Part shown: piece after piece, positions 35,469 through 45,001 of the stretch
Layout of the letters: each line of letters begins with the position of its first letter
How positions within the stretch are numbered: position 1 is the stretch's first letter
NCBI RefSeq assembly: GCF_042853465.1
Contig: NZ_AP031497.1
Location: 3,782,001-3,846,000 of the forward strand
Length of the DNA: 64,000 nucleotides
Direction of reading: 5' to 3'
Origin: Simiduia litorea
GTDB lineage: Bacteria; Pseudomonadota; Gammaproteobacteria; Pseudomonadales; Cellvibrionaceae
Notes under the pieces: model-generated
Seen by the model: only the letters and a program-made list of their open reading frames with translations
Databases searched by the model: none
Told to the model about the DNA's origin: nothing
Translations under genes and position numbers: made by a program

Positions 35469-38400
35469 ATGAACGCATTTTCGAGAAAGTCACTCCTTAC
35501 ACTAGCGATTGCATCGGCAAGCCTAGCCATGACCACGCAGAGCTCAGCAGCAATAGAGGGCTATGCCACGCTTAATGGTGGCACTACCGGCGGCGCCGGT
35601 GGACAAGTGGTATACGCCAGTACCGGCGCAGAAATTAACGCCGCCATGTGTAACCGCGCAAGCGACAACACACCGCTAACCATTTATGTAACCGGCACCA
35701 TTAACCATGGCAACACCAGTAAAAGTTCAGGTTCTTGCGACACCACAGGTGAAGAGATTCAATTCAAAGGCGTACGTAATATCTCGCTGATCGGCGTTGG
35801 AAACTCGGCCGTTTTTGATCAGATTGGCATTCACCTACGCAACACCTCAAATATTATTTTACAAAACTTACACGTTAAAAATGTAAAAAAGTCGGGCTCA
35901 CCAACCTCTAATGGTGGCGACGCTATCGGCATGGAAACCGATGTATTCAACGTTTGGGTCGATCACTGCACGCTCGAAGCCTCGGGCGGAGAGAGCGACG
36001 GCTACGACTCGCTGCTCGACATGAAGGCGACTACCCAATACGTTACCGTTTCATACACCCACTACCGCAATTCCGGCCGTGGTGGCCTGATGGGCTCAAG
36101 CGATAGCGACACGGATAACACCTTCGTCACTTTCCACCACAACTTTTATGAAAATATGGACTCGCGCTTACCGTTGTTACGACATGGTACCGCTCACTCC
36201 TATAACAATTATTACGACGGCATCAACAAATCTGGTTTAAACCCACGTATGGGCGGCAAGATAAAAGTTGAAAATAGTTATTTTGAAAATGCCCACAACC
36301 CTATTGGCACTTTTTATACAACTGACATGGGTTTCTGGGACTTAAGCGGCAACTACTTCGATGAAGACACCGTGGTGTGGGAGCAAAGCGACAGCGACAA
36401 GTGGTTTCCAGCCGGCCCAAACCCCGTATCAACCACATCAATAAGTATTCCCTATAGCTACACATTGGACGCAGTGGCCTGCGTGCCCGATATCGTTCGC
36501 AACACCGTAGGCGCGGGCACAGGTCTACTGGAATCAGCAGGTGCATGCGCGGTAACGCCTACTCCGACACCTACTCCGACACCGACACCGACACCTACTC
36601 CGACACCGACACCTACTCCGACACCGACACCTACTCCAACGCCGACTCCAACGCCGACTCCAACACCATCTCCGACACCGACGCCAGGTGGCAGCCCGAT
36701 CGGCAGCAATTTGAGTATCGGCGCAGGTTCAGATGGATCAAGTAAAGCCAGCGGATCAAGCTACGGCAATGTGCGCGATGGCGATCTCTCCAGCTATTGG
36801 GCTCCCAGCAGTGCCACAGGACGCATTTCCATTAAGTGGCCCAGCACCACAACCGTGGGCGCGGTCAACATCGTTGAACACGCAAGTGCCGCAGGCAACC
36901 TAGGCGCTTGGGAGTTGACCAACAATGACAACGGCACTGTTTTAGCAACGGGTACTGGCCCGGGTCTTGTCACCTTTAACACGGTGAACTTAAGTAAAAT
37001 TGATCTCAACATTTTAAGCGCTAATGGCGCGCCCGCCATTGCCGAACTAGAGACCTATGTCGGCGCAAATGCAGCGCCAGCTCCCACACCTACACCAACG
37101 CCGACGCCAACACCTACACCAACTCCCGTTATCACACCTAAAGGTGGTAATTTAAGTATCGGTGCCGGTGCAGACGGTTCAAGCAAGGCCAGTGGCAGTA
37201 GCTACGGCAACGTACTCGACGACAATCTCGCTAGCTACTGGGCACCCAATAGCTCAACTGGTCGCATTTCTGTTAAATGGTCCAGTGCAAAAACTGTTGG
37301 CGCCATCGTTATTGTTGAACACGCAAGTGCCGCAGGAAACCTCGGCGATTGGGAGCTTACAAACAATGACAACGGCGCTGTTTTGGCAACGGGTACTGGC
37401 CCAGGCTTAGTCGCCTTCGATGCAGTAAGCACACATAAAATTAATCTCAATATTGTAAGCGCCAATGGCACGCCCACGGTGGCGGAACTTAGAACCTATG
37501 TCGGCGTAGAAACAACAACACCGGCACCCACTCCAACGCCGACCCCAACACCTACGCCGGTGCCGACACCAACCCCAACCCCAGTACCGACACCTACACC
37601 TACACCTACACCTACACCTACACCTACACCAAGCAATGTCGATGCAGATTGTGCGCGCTTGGTGTCCGATGCTTCGGTCAATTGGCGCGAGTCTTCTCAA
37701 CTGCAAACGGATCAGGAAATTGTTGCCTGTTTGTCGGAATCACTCGGCACGCCGGTCGGCTTTGGCAGTAAGGCAACAGGTGGCCACAACCCCTTGGGGA
37801 ACAGCAAGCTAGTGGTTATCACCAAAGGCGGTTCAACATCGCCGGAGCAACAAATTCTCGATGCTATCAGCTCCGCCGACCACAACTGGGTTGTGTTTGA
37901 TAAAGACGACTTTGCCAATGAAACAGCCATCGGCATGTACAAGTTGGGTTGCTCTGACCCAGACGTATTGTCTGCTCTAGGCGGTGCCAGTGTCGCGGAA
38001 TGTCAAAACCCTGCACTGTGGTGTACCAATCATGGCGTCAGCAGCAATAACTGCGAAGATACCTTCTTTAATGATCGACTAAACGATTCAGATCTCGATG
38101 CCCTTAAGCTAAAGATGATCAATTCCAACACCACCATTGATGGCCGTGGCAGCAACGCCTACTTCCTATTTAGTGGTTTCAAAATTGGTTCTGACGCTAG
38201 CGGTGCCTCTACACACATGAGCGATAACGTCATCATCACCAACAACCGTTTTGCCGGCGTTGGCCATACCGAGGATCACAATCTCGATCCCGATATGATC
38301 CGCTCTACCGGTGAATCGCACGACATCTGGATTCATCAAAACACCTTTGAGCACACCGGTGACTCAGCCTTCGATGTCAAAGTCGGCGCCTATAATCTCA

Positions 38401-39041
38401 CCGTATCGTTCAACAAACTCATCGATGTAAAACGTGCCGCACTGCACGGGTCGAGTGATAGCCGTACCATCAATGCGCAAATCACCTCGACTATCCACAA
38501 TAACTTGTTTGTCACCAACGATGACATGGTTACCGACAAGAGCATGGATACCTTGCGTCGTGTGCCGTTAATGCGGCGCGGCCAATCGCACATGTTTAAC
38601 AATGTGTTTTACGGCTATCGGAAGGATGTGTTGAGTGTTCGTGTGGGTGGGCGCATAGCCTTTGAAAACAATATGCTCCTAAACACGGCCAACAATGCCA
38701 AAGGTGACGACCTCGACTACTGGCTTGAAAACCTGCTGCGGGATTTCCGCGAAGGCGGGCTAAAAATATCTGGTAGCTCGGTTTGGTATTCAAACACATC
38801 GTGTCAGCTGCAAGGCTCACCCGGTGATTTAACGGCGTCTTACGGTAGCACACCGGATATGTTCGCAAGTTACGATGGCACGTCCAAAAACTTAATCAAC
38901 GCCAATCGCTTCACCGTTGGCAGCGATTTAGCAGATTATGTGTTCGCTACCGCGGGCAAAGGTGGGGTCACACCTTACAACTCCAGCTATTCACAAGGAC
39001 GCAGCACCATCATCAATAACGCGCCGTCTACGTGTAAATAA
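35469..39041 (+). CDS. Two-headed secreted pectate lyase (PL1 - 2x carbohydrate-binding-like module - PL1-like)
   Basis: 1190 aa with signal peptide ending TTQSSAA. Residues ~29-362 are a PL1 catalytic domain (NISLIGVGNSAVFDQIGI, NVWVDHCTLEASGG, DGYDSLLDMKATTQYVTVSY, VTFHHNFYENMDSRLPLLRHG). A long Thr-Pro linker (~363-407) leads to two near-identical ~125-residue modules (~408-535, ~557-680; NLSIGAG.DGSSKASGSSYGNV, W.P.S.TGRIS.KW, IVEHASAAGNLG) that look like F5/8-type (discoidin, CBM32-like) domains. After a third linker, ~722-1190 form a second, divergent PL1-like helix (SHDIWIHQNTFEHTGDSAFDVK, MRRGQSHMFNNVFYG). Extracellular endo-attack with two catalytic heads is inferred; the second head's specificity is open. 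Confidence 0.88.
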   Translation: MNAFSRKSLLTLAIASASLAMTTQSSAAIEGYATLNGGTTGGAGGQVVYASTGAEINAAMCNRASDNTPLTIYVTGTINHGNTSKSSGSCDTTGEEIQFKGVRNISLIGVGNSAVFDQIGIHLRNTSNIILQNLHVKNVKKSGSPTSNGGDAIGMETDVFNVWVDHCTLEASGGESDGYDSLLDMKATTQYVTVSYTHYRNSGRGGLMGSSDSDTDNTFVTFHHNFYENMDSRLPLLRHGTAHSYNNYYDGINKSGLNPRMGGKIKVENSYFENAHNPIGTFYTTDMGFWDLSGNYFDEDTVVWEQSDSDKWFPAGPNPVSTTSISIPYSYTLDAVACVPDIVRNTVGAGTGLLESAGACAVTPTPTPTPTPTPTPTPTPTPTPTPTPTPTPTPTPTPTPSPTPTPGGSPIGSNLSIGAGSDGSSKASGSSYGNVRDGDLSSYWAPSSATGRISIKWPSTTTVGAVNIVEHASAAGNLGAWELTNNDNGTVLATGTGPGLVTFNTVNLSKIDLNILSANGAPAIAELETYVGANAAPAPTPTPTPTPTPTPTPVITPKGGNLSIGAGADGSSKASGSSYGNVLDDNLASYWAPNSSTGRISVKWSSAKTVGAIVIVEHASAAGNLGDWELTNNDNGAVLATGTGPGLVAFDAVSTHKINLNIVSANGTPTVAELRTYVGVETTTPAPTPTPTPTPTPVPTPTPTPVPTPTPTPTPTPTPTPSNVDADCARLVSDASVNWRESSQLQTDQEIVACLSESLGTPVGFGSKATGGHNPLGNSKLVVITKGGSTSPEQQILDAISSADHNWVVFDKDDFANETAIGMYKLGCSDPDVLSALGGASVAECQNPALWCTNHGVSSNNCEDTFFNDRLNDSDLDALKLKMINSNTTIDGRGSNAYFLFSGFKIGSDASGASTHMSDNVIITNNRFAGVGHTEDHNLDPDMIRSTGESHDIWIHQNTFEHTGDSAFDVKVGAYNLTVSFNKLIDVKRAALHGSSDSRTINAQITSTIHNNLFVTNDDMVTDKSMDTLRRVPLMRRGQSHMFNNVFYGYRKDVLSVRVGGRIAFENNMLLNTANNAKGDDLDYWLENLLRDFREGGLKISGSSVWYSNTSCQLQGSPGDLTASYGSTPDMFASYDGTSKNLINANRFTVGSDLADYVFATAGKGGVTPYNSSYSQGRSTIINNAPSTCK
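36556..36690. repeat. Tandem repeat encoding Thr-Pro linker 1
   Basis: Degenerate CCGACACCTACT-type repeats encode alternating Thr-Pro. Similar shorter tracts are at 37080-37135 and 37520-37632 in the same gene. Confidence 0.9.
36700..37505. repeat. Tandem duplication of a binding-module coding segment
   Basis: 36700-37075 and 37143-37505 encode modules in which most residues are identical, separated by a Thr-Pro linker. Long blocks are also identical at the DNA level (for example CACGCAAGTGCCGCAGG), showing a recent duplication. Confidence 0.85.
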
Positions 39042-39080
39042 AACGTTTGACCTAGGGCTTTTTCCCGCCCAAGAAGCTTT

Positions 39081-39108
39081 GCCCCGATCTTTGATCGGGG
39101 CTTTTTTT
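39081..39108 (+). terminator. Intrinsic terminator of the two-headed lyase gene
   Basis: GCCCCGATC-TTT-GATCGGGGC followed by seven T. Confidence 0.93.
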
Positions 39109-39149
39109 CCCGCCGCGTCAACCAAAAAACACTCAACCAACCTATTGCG

Positions 39150-41402
39150 TTAAGTATGTTTGGAAAATAACTTACGCGTATCTGATTTAACTTTTTCCAT
39201 AACATGGGCTGCTACTTTGCGTTTCGTCAGCGTTGATTCTAGACTAGTACGGCACTCCTCTGCGCTCTCCCTATCCCCTTGCAACATGAGATCGGACGCA
39301 ATCGCCGCCAAGGTTTCGTGATAGCGTATATGGCCCAGCGTTTCAGCAACCACCGCGCTATTTTTCAGTAACGACTTTTTCGTTAGCTGAAAACCAGACT
39401 TGATATCGGCCTTTTGCTTTTTAAACACAAGCTTATCTTTTTTATCGACATCGAGCAGCGCACAGCTCATCATTTGCGGCTGTACCAAGGCAGCCGCGGC
39501 ATGCGTCGCCGCGTGTAATGTGCCAAATTTCGCCACCAGTTGGTGCAGAACATCATTGGCGCGGGTTAATACATTGGTGCCGCCAAACGCAAGCGCTCGA
39601 GCCACATCATCATCGAAATAGTCTTGCGCCAACACTTGCTCATCATAACTTTTCGGTGGCATAACACTCACTGGCAACCGACTAGACAACACCATCAGAC
39701 CTTCATGTTCCAGCATGCAAACCACTTCGTAGCGGCCAGGCTCACTGAACAACCAGCCTTCACCACCGGCAAACAATGGCAAGCTGGCATAAATGGCTTT
39801 ATCGCTATGCAATATAGACACGCCTGGCTTATGGCAATGGTGCGCAAACGGCGTCCAACGCTTTATATTGCCGTTGGGCTGTTTGACCAACACCATGAGA
39901 TGGGCACCGTCGGTCAACAGCGCCTGATCAAGAATCAGATCCTCATTGCTTACATTGTGCAATTTAAGCTCTAACGTAACCGGCTCCATAAACTCGAATC
40001 GCGTTTGAGGCCGGTTTGCCCGCACCGTTAAATGTAAATTACCATTTAATTCATCTTTATCTTCATCGTGCAAACCATGATTGCTAAACCAAGCTTCATT
40101 TCCCATCTGCACAAAGCGCGCTGGAGCATGACGCATGAAAAGCAATTCCTCATCGATAAACCGGTAGTCGAAATCGGAGAAAAATGCACTTTGTCCACCC
40201 GCCACAAGAAAAGGGTAGTTCATAAAACTTCTTGACTCGCTATCCGAGGTCAATGGCATCCAAGTCGAACCCCACGGTGCGCCTATGTGCTTTTGCCAAG
40301 CATGAGCCAAATTAAAGGCGTGACCCATTTCGTGCACCGCAGTCCAAAATTTCATGCGATTTACCCAGGCCGCCGGGTTGGCATCACCCGCAGGCGCATT
40401 AGCGATAAAGGAATCGTTAAACATGGCCGTGCCCTGACGGTGATTGGGCCCAATATCGTCGAACATCACGCCACCTAGATTCGAACCCGTTTGATGCCTA
40501 GCCGCAAACAGCACCCACATAGCCCATTGCGGCTTATCGGCAAAACGAGACCAATAAGTTTGCATCGCATCGTGCATTTCCATATCGGTCCACAAGTGGT
40601 CCGGCCCAGCGCCAGCAATGGGAAGGCCAGCACTACCGGGTGACACCGAAACGTCAAAACCAGCGCGTTGGAATACTTTTTCGATCGATAAATTTTCCGC
40701 CGCCAATCCAGCGGGCCTATTTGGGTGTGCATGGGTGTGAATGGTGGTTACAGCGCTTGTGCCGTCTACCACATCGTATTCAAATTCAACTTTGTGATGA
40801 TAGAGCGATTTGAAACTGAAGGTGCGCACCAAGGAAGGCGCGCCACCGCCATAAAATTTAATCCTCACTGTTTTGGTACCAAACAGTACTGGCTTGGCCT
40901 GCACGTCCACATTGGTGTAGGGCAGCAAAGCCGCCTGACCGTCCTTGAACCATATATTTCCCTTCCAGCGATTGGTCGCAATTTTTTTTAAGCTGGCGAT
41001 CCAATGGGCACGCTCTCTGTTAAGCGTAAATAGGGTGCCACTAACGGTATTTTGTGGAAAGCGACCGTCCGTATCTAAACGCAGCTCCTCTCGCTTAAAG
41101 GGAAAGAACGGCAGTGCCAGCGCCTCTGTGTCTAAATTGTACTCCAACTCGTCCGGCTCATCCGTGGAAATCGCCAAGGGCGAGACATCGACACTAGGAA
41201 TATTGGGAATAGGTAGCGGCCGTCGAGTGGGATAGGGAACAGGCTTCACCGTGCCTTTCATTTTCCATTCGTACAAGCCACTTACTTGAAAAAAAATCGG
41301 CAGGAATGGGAAGGGCTTTAACGCATCGGCATCCAGATGCTCTAAGTCTGGCAGCAGGTCTTCCACTGTCTTGGTGCGGTCTGATTCTACGACATGATTC
41401 AT
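39150..41402 (-). CDS. Metzincin-like zinc metalloprotease, unknown role
   Basis: 750 aa without signal peptide. The extended zinc motif HEMGHAFNLAH (H357, E358, H361, H367) plus a downstream SFMNYP Met-turn (393-397) define a metzincin-type active site. The N-terminal ~350 residues (Pro-rich segment at 50-75, beta-rich region) and the C-terminal beta domain and helical tail (VFKKQKADIKSG to end) are not recognised. AAGGAG eight bases upstream supports the start. A secretion route other than Sec, or cytosolic action, is implied. It is convergent with the pectate lyase gene and has no pectin link. Possible effector or self-contained protease; function unknown. Confidence 0.75.
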   Translation of the reverse strand: MNHVVESDRTKTVEDLLPDLEHLDADALKPFPFLPIFFQVSGLYEWKMKGTVKPVPYPTRRPLPIPNIPSVDVSPLAISTDEPDELEYNLDTEALALPFFPFKREELRLDTDGRFPQNTVSGTLFTLNRERAHWIASLKKIATNRWKGNIWFKDGQAALLPYTNVDVQAKPVLFGTKTVRIKFYGGGAPSLVRTFSFKSLYHHKVEFEYDVVDGTSAVTTIHTHAHPNRPAGLAAENLSIEKVFQRAGFDVSVSPGSAGLPIAGAGPDHLWTDMEMHDAMQTYWSRFADKPQWAMWVLFAARHQTGSNLGGVMFDDIGPNHRQGTAMFNDSFIANAPAGDANPAAWVNRMKFWTAVHEMGHAFNLAHAWQKHIGAPWGSTWMPLTSDSESRSFMNYPFLVAGGQSAFFSDFDYRFIDEELLFMRHAPARFVQMGNEAWFSNHGLHDEDKDELNGNLHLTVRANRPQTRFEFMEPVTLELKLHNVSNEDLILDQALLTDGAHLMVLVKQPNGNIKRWTPFAHHCHKPGVSILHSDKAIYASLPLFAGGEGWLFSEPGRYEVVCMLEHEGLMVLSSRLPVSVMPPKSYDEQVLAQDYFDDDVARALAFGGTNVLTRANDVLHQLVAKFGTLHAATHAAAALVQPQMMSCALLDVDKKDKLVFKKQKADIKSGFQLTKKSLLKNSAVVAETLGHIRYHETLAAIASDLMLQGDRESAEECRTSLESTLTKRKVAAHVMEKVKSDTRKLFSKHT

Positions 41403-42173
41403 AGCGCTACTCCTTAGCTAACTTTAGGGGTGCAGCATGCACCTTTTACCAACCAATGCCTGATTATTTTTTTCATCCACTCATACCTTCTATTGAAAAT
41501 AGGTATAAGAATAATAATCGCAGCAACACTTAAAAAAACAAGATCAATACGGCTGTTAAAGTCTAAAGGAAATAGATCGCTATATATAATATCGTCTGGC
41601 TAAAAAGAAACTTATTTTTAGCGAAGATAGCTATGTAGAGAGAAGCGACAAGATAGCCGCAAACGTCTATTAAAATCACAATAATGAGTCAGAAAAAAAT
41701 TGACCTTTAAATTATTTTATTAATCATGCTAAACCCTAACATCGGCACAAAATACACCAGCATGGCAAGCATAGCCCCTACAAAGATATCGGGATGGATA
41801 GATGGGAACACCCAATGCCTCTGCACGAAAGCACCAACTAAACCAGGAAAACCAATATCGGCTCGCTATTTTAGCGTAGTTTTTTACATCAAGTGATTAT
41901 CATGAAATCACCTGACAGATTAAAAATGAATATCCGAATCGGGCAAGCTAACCATCCCCCCTGCCCTCATTGATCTGCAGAGATAGGCATGCTTTTTACA
42001 GCCCCATAAAACATGCTCACTGTTTTTTTTGCTAACAAAAATAAACCCCATAGCGTTAGCGAATCGACTAGAGTTTTTTCTAAGCATCAAGTGTACAGGT
42101 GCAGCTACAGCGAGATTTAGGCTTATCTATTTTTACCAAACCAGCAAATTCATACCACTAAGCCACAAGGAAA
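41403..42173. other. AT-rich intergenic region upstream of the nucleotide-enzyme cassette
   Basis: 771 bp with no credible gene and visibly lower GC than its surroundings. I see no transposase remnant, tRNA or clear terminal repeats. It may hold the cassette promoter and could mark a junction of acquired DNA. Confidence 0.4.
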
Positions 42174-43580
42174 ATGGCGACAATGGAAATCTTAGCGCGC
42201 CAAGCAACAGACACCCAAGAAACACCTCAAGCTCTGCCGAGCTTACCTGCGGCAAACAAACCGTTCTTGGCGTATTCACAAATTTTCCTACCCTGTCGCT
42301 GGCTTGGCGATCGCGACAAATATGTTAGCTTTGCTTTTCTAGATACCGACCTTCCCTTAACAGCATTCCAGCACCTGCCACAGCGAGCCTTGCGCATAGG
42401 TCTGAAAAACCCAAGGGTTATTACCCCCACAATGCTTCGCCTATCGGCTCTATTCCACCCGCTATTTTTTTACGCCGCGAGGCGTAATATCGAAGCTGCC
42501 AAGCTAAATAGCCCAGAGTACCCATCCGATCCGCCAGCATTAGCCATCGCCGTAAATGCTGCAGACGACATCTGCTCACCTGCGTACTGGCTCCAGTCAA
42601 CCATGTTTCTCGCCGGTGTTACCCTAGGTGCGGCGATTATTCAAAACCGTTGGTCTGAAGGCACCATTGACAGCAAATTGTCACGACTTTGGTACGCTGG
42701 GGTTTTCGCCCATAAACAACAGCATAATGAACTTGAGTCGCTAGACCTGTGTAATGCCGTTATCGAACTCGTTAAGCAAAGACGGCAAGGTCTTAGCAGC
42801 CTAGAGACGTTTATTCAACTCAAAGGGCTTTTCGCGCAGGTAATTAGGTGCCTATCCGCCAAGGTAAGCCACCAAACCCTTACTATGAGCGCCGCTCATC
42901 TCGACCAAAAGCAAACGAAAAAATTTGGGTTTATCAACCAGCTGAAGGATCTTTTGGGCGACCAAATTGAAGCAATTATTGTCTATGGGTCATCCATCAA
43001 TAGCGACGAATTTTCCGACTATGATCTCATTGTTGTCGTTAGAGATGAAACCGATAGCCTCATAAAGCTCGCGGGAAAGAGCCCCACCTACCAAGGCATT
43101 GAACTCAATATTGGCATTTACAACCCTGAAAACTTTTTCAACTACCAGCTATTATCTGGAGACAATTTATCAAGCCATGGGCTATGCATCTTTGGCGCCA
43201 TACCCACGCCCATCAAACCAAGAAACGAATTAATTGTACGGAACTTTAGCTTCGGCTTTGTGCGCATGCGGCAGCTCATAGGCATGTCTAGCTTTGCGGC
43301 TGGGAATAGCCTGCATGACGCAAACGACGACAAACGGAACTTATACCAATACTTTGTAAAAATTCCGCTCAATGTTATTCGCGGCATTCAAGGCGCAATC
43401 GAAGAGCCGCTTAGCAAAGAGACTGTCATTCAGCTGTGCATTAATAAATTTGGTTTTGACGTTAGAGCGCAAACCCAGCGCTGCCTTAACGGTGAAGCGA
43501 GTCAAGCAATAGCTTCAGCCGCGTGGACCACACAAGCAGTGCTCGAAGAATACAACAAACGTTTGGATGTATACCGGTAA
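42174..43580 (+). CDS. Nucleotidyltransferase-domain protein, unknown
   Basis: 468 aa. About residues 265-330 show a nucleotidyltransferase-fold active site: IIVYGSSINSDEFSDYDLIVVV (GS followed by D-x-D) and a later IELNIGIY carrying the third acidic position. The N-terminal ~260 residues and the C-terminal ~120 residues (helical, WTTQAVLEEYNKRLD at the end) are not recognised. No signal peptide. ATG at 42174 or 42183 could both be used (AAGGA lies just upstream of the first). First gene of a tight cassette with PurC-like, AbrB-like and kinase genes. It may transfer a nucleotidyl group to a small molecule or protein. Confidence 0.7.
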   Translation: MATMEILARQATDTQETPQALPSLPAANKPFLAYSQIFLPCRWLGDRDKYVSFAFLDTDLPLTAFQHLPQRALRIGLKNPRVITPTMLRLSALFHPLFFYAARRNIEAAKLNSPEYPSDPPALAIAVNAADDICSPAYWLQSTMFLAGVTLGAAIIQNRWSEGTIDSKLSRLWYAGVFAHKQQHNELESLDLCNAVIELVKQRRQGLSSLETFIQLKGLFAQVIRCLSAKVSHQTLTMSAAHLDQKQTKKFGFINQLKDLLGDQIEAIIVYGSSINSDEFSDYDLIVVVRDETDSLIKLAGKSPTYQGIELNIGIYNPENFFNYQLLSGDNLSSHGLCIFGAIPTPIKPRNELIVRNFSFGFVRMRQLIGMSSFAAGNSLHDANDDKRNLYQYFVKIPLNVIRGIQGAIEEPLSKETVIQLCINKFGFDVRAQTQRCLNGEASQAIASAAWTTQAVLEEYNKRLDVYR

Positions 43581-43608
43581 GCATTTACTGAAACGCATGG
43601 AGGTAGAT

Positions 43609-44685
43609 ATGTCGATAACCATTGGCTATAAATTAACGCCAGACAAAGCAAATATTCGAGCCCTAATACACGCACTTGCCGAGCTCAATATCACGCTACA
43701 AGCTGTCGCTGTGACAACACCGGTAGAACAGCGGCCCTTTGGTCAGCCGCTGCTGACTCTGCAGCATAAACCCTTGCCAGAATATCACGCGGGTAAATAT
43801 ACCGTTTATCTTCTAGACAGCAGCATGTCTCCGGTTGAGCAGGTCGTCAGGCTCTTGCACTTTAATTTTGATGCACTGCCGCTGGTGGCCGAAGGCGAAA
43901 GTAAAATCATCCGAAAGTTAACCAACAATCTCGTCGTTGAAAAATTTAAGCCCTCTGTCTATTCATTTTCGAAGAATCGCTATGGCGATGTCGCCGGTAC
44001 CGACATTCTACGGGCGCGCTTTTCAGCGGAAGTGTTTCGCAGAATGCAACTGTCAGATAATGCGGCACTAAGACGAAATGCCTTCGTTGCTCTCATTGAG
44101 CGAGGCGATGAGGTTTACACAGCGCAACGCTTGGTAGAAAACAGCAATATTGAAGTACGCGTTAAGCGCTATCATATTGGCTCGCCTCTACACAGATATC
44201 TGTACACCGAAAATTACGGCAGCACACAAGCCTGTGGTTCAATAATGCGCTGGTCGCGCTTCGACCAGCCCCTCGTATGCTTCGATTGGCGCCATCCATT
44301 AACCGATGATAAAGGCAACCGACTCGCCGATGAACCCATCTCCGACGATTACGCCAGCGTATGGCTTAAAGACATGCCATCGGCTAAAGCCTTGGCGCGC
44401 TCGAGCTTTCTATTTATCGAAAATTTGTTTCATCAGGCGGGTCTGCAACTTATTGATATTTGTTACTTCGTCGATAAAAGCGGTCATATTCTCTATGGCG
44501 AAATTAGTCCAGACTGCATGCGAGTGCGTGAAGTCAACCAAGATTTCGATCGAGTCGACGCCTACGATAAAGATCTTTGGCGGGAGGGAAAATCAGCCCT
44601 TACCCTAAAGCAACGGTACGAAGCATTGTATTATCGTGCTTTTTTTCGCGAAAAAAGTAAGGAGGATGTATGCAACAATTATTGA
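43609..44685 (+). CDS. SAICAR synthetase (PurC)-like ATP-dependent ligase
   Basis: 358 aa from ATG 43609, with GGAGG five bases upstream; the frame continues upstream to 43567 without a ribosome-binding site. About residues 105-350 align with PurC in order: VEVRNR-like NIEVRVKRYHIGSPLHRYLY, FDWRHPLTDDKGN..DEPISDDYA, AGLQLIDICYFVDKSGHILYGEISPDCMRV (PurC D/GEFSPDGSR) and AYDKDLWREG (PurC MDKDRFR). The first ~105 residues are an extra domain not found in PurC. Canonical PurC couples Asp to a carboxyl of CAIR; here the variant motifs and partners argue for a different substrate rather than housekeeping purine synthesis. 3' end overlaps the next gene by 16 bp. Confidence 0.72.
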   Translation: MSITIGYKLTPDKANIRALIHALAELNITLQAVAVTTPVEQRPFGQPLLTLQHKPLPEYHAGKYTVYLLDSSMSPVEQVVRLLHFNFDALPLVAEGESKIIRKLTNNLVVEKFKPSVYSFSKNRYGDVAGTDILRARFSAEVFRRMQLSDNAALRRNAFVALIERGDEVYTAQRLVENSNIEVRVKRYHIGSPLHRYLYTENYGSTQACGSIMRWSRFDQPLVCFDWRHPLTDDKGNRLADEPISDDYASVWLKDMPSAKALARSSFLFIENLFHQAGLQLIDICYFVDKSGHILYGEISPDCMRVREVNQDFDRVDAYDKDLWREGKSALTLKQRYEALYYRAFFREKSKEDVCNNY

Positions 44686-44978
44686 CGGTCAAAAACAAAT
44701 CTCTGAAGATGTCACCAAGCGGCATTATTACACTGCCGGTTTCTGCACGGCGTTGTTTGGGGATGAAAAAGGCTACCAGTGAGCTCGTTTATCTTCAGGT
44801 AAAAGACAAGCAGCTTTTCCTGTCTAGCAGCGGAAAGGGTGCGAAAGTTAAGGTTTCACCTAAAGGCAATATCACCCTGGCAGACGAGGCAAAAAAAGTA
44901 TTGGACGAAAGCAAAGAGCGGCACTATTGGCTGGAGATAAATGACGCCAGCCACAGCGTTGTGCTACACCCATTTTAA
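44670..44978 (+). CDS. Two-repeat AbrB/SpoVT-like protein
   Basis: 102 aa made of two ~45-residue repeats: LKMSPSGIITLPVSARRCLGM and VKVSPKGNITLADEAKKVLDE, each followed by a beta hairpin (VYLQVKDKQLFLSS; YWLEINDASHSVVLH). This is the AbrB/MazE swapped-hairpin pattern as a single-chain tandem. The second repeat has lost the Pro. Such proteins bind DNA, so it may autoregulate the cassette, or act as an adaptor. Start has GGAGG four bases upstream and overlaps the PurC-like gene end. Confidence 0.65.
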   Translation: MQQLLTVKNKSLKMSPSGIITLPVSARRCLGMKKATSELVYLQVKDKQLFLSSSGKGAKVKVSPKGNITLADEAKKVLDESKERHYWLEINDASHSVVLHPF

Positions 44979-45001
44979 TTTTGACAAGGTCGCGAGCGCC
45001 T

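Noticed and set aside
36458..36709. Gly-Val-rich minus-strand frame
   Set aside because: It is the antisense reading of the Thr-Pro linker tandem repeat in the lyase gene.
36556..37632. CRISPR-like look of regularly repeated DNA
   Set aside because: The repeats are short degenerate Thr-Pro codons and two module copies within one open frame; there are no unique spacers of fixed size.
41403..42173. Insertion sequence remnant upstream of the cassette
   Set aside because: No transposase fragment or terminal inverted repeats were found by eye.
42029..42328. 99-codon frame overlapping the nucleotidyltransferase gene start
   Set aside because: It lies in a different frame of a better supported gene and lacks a ribosome-binding site.
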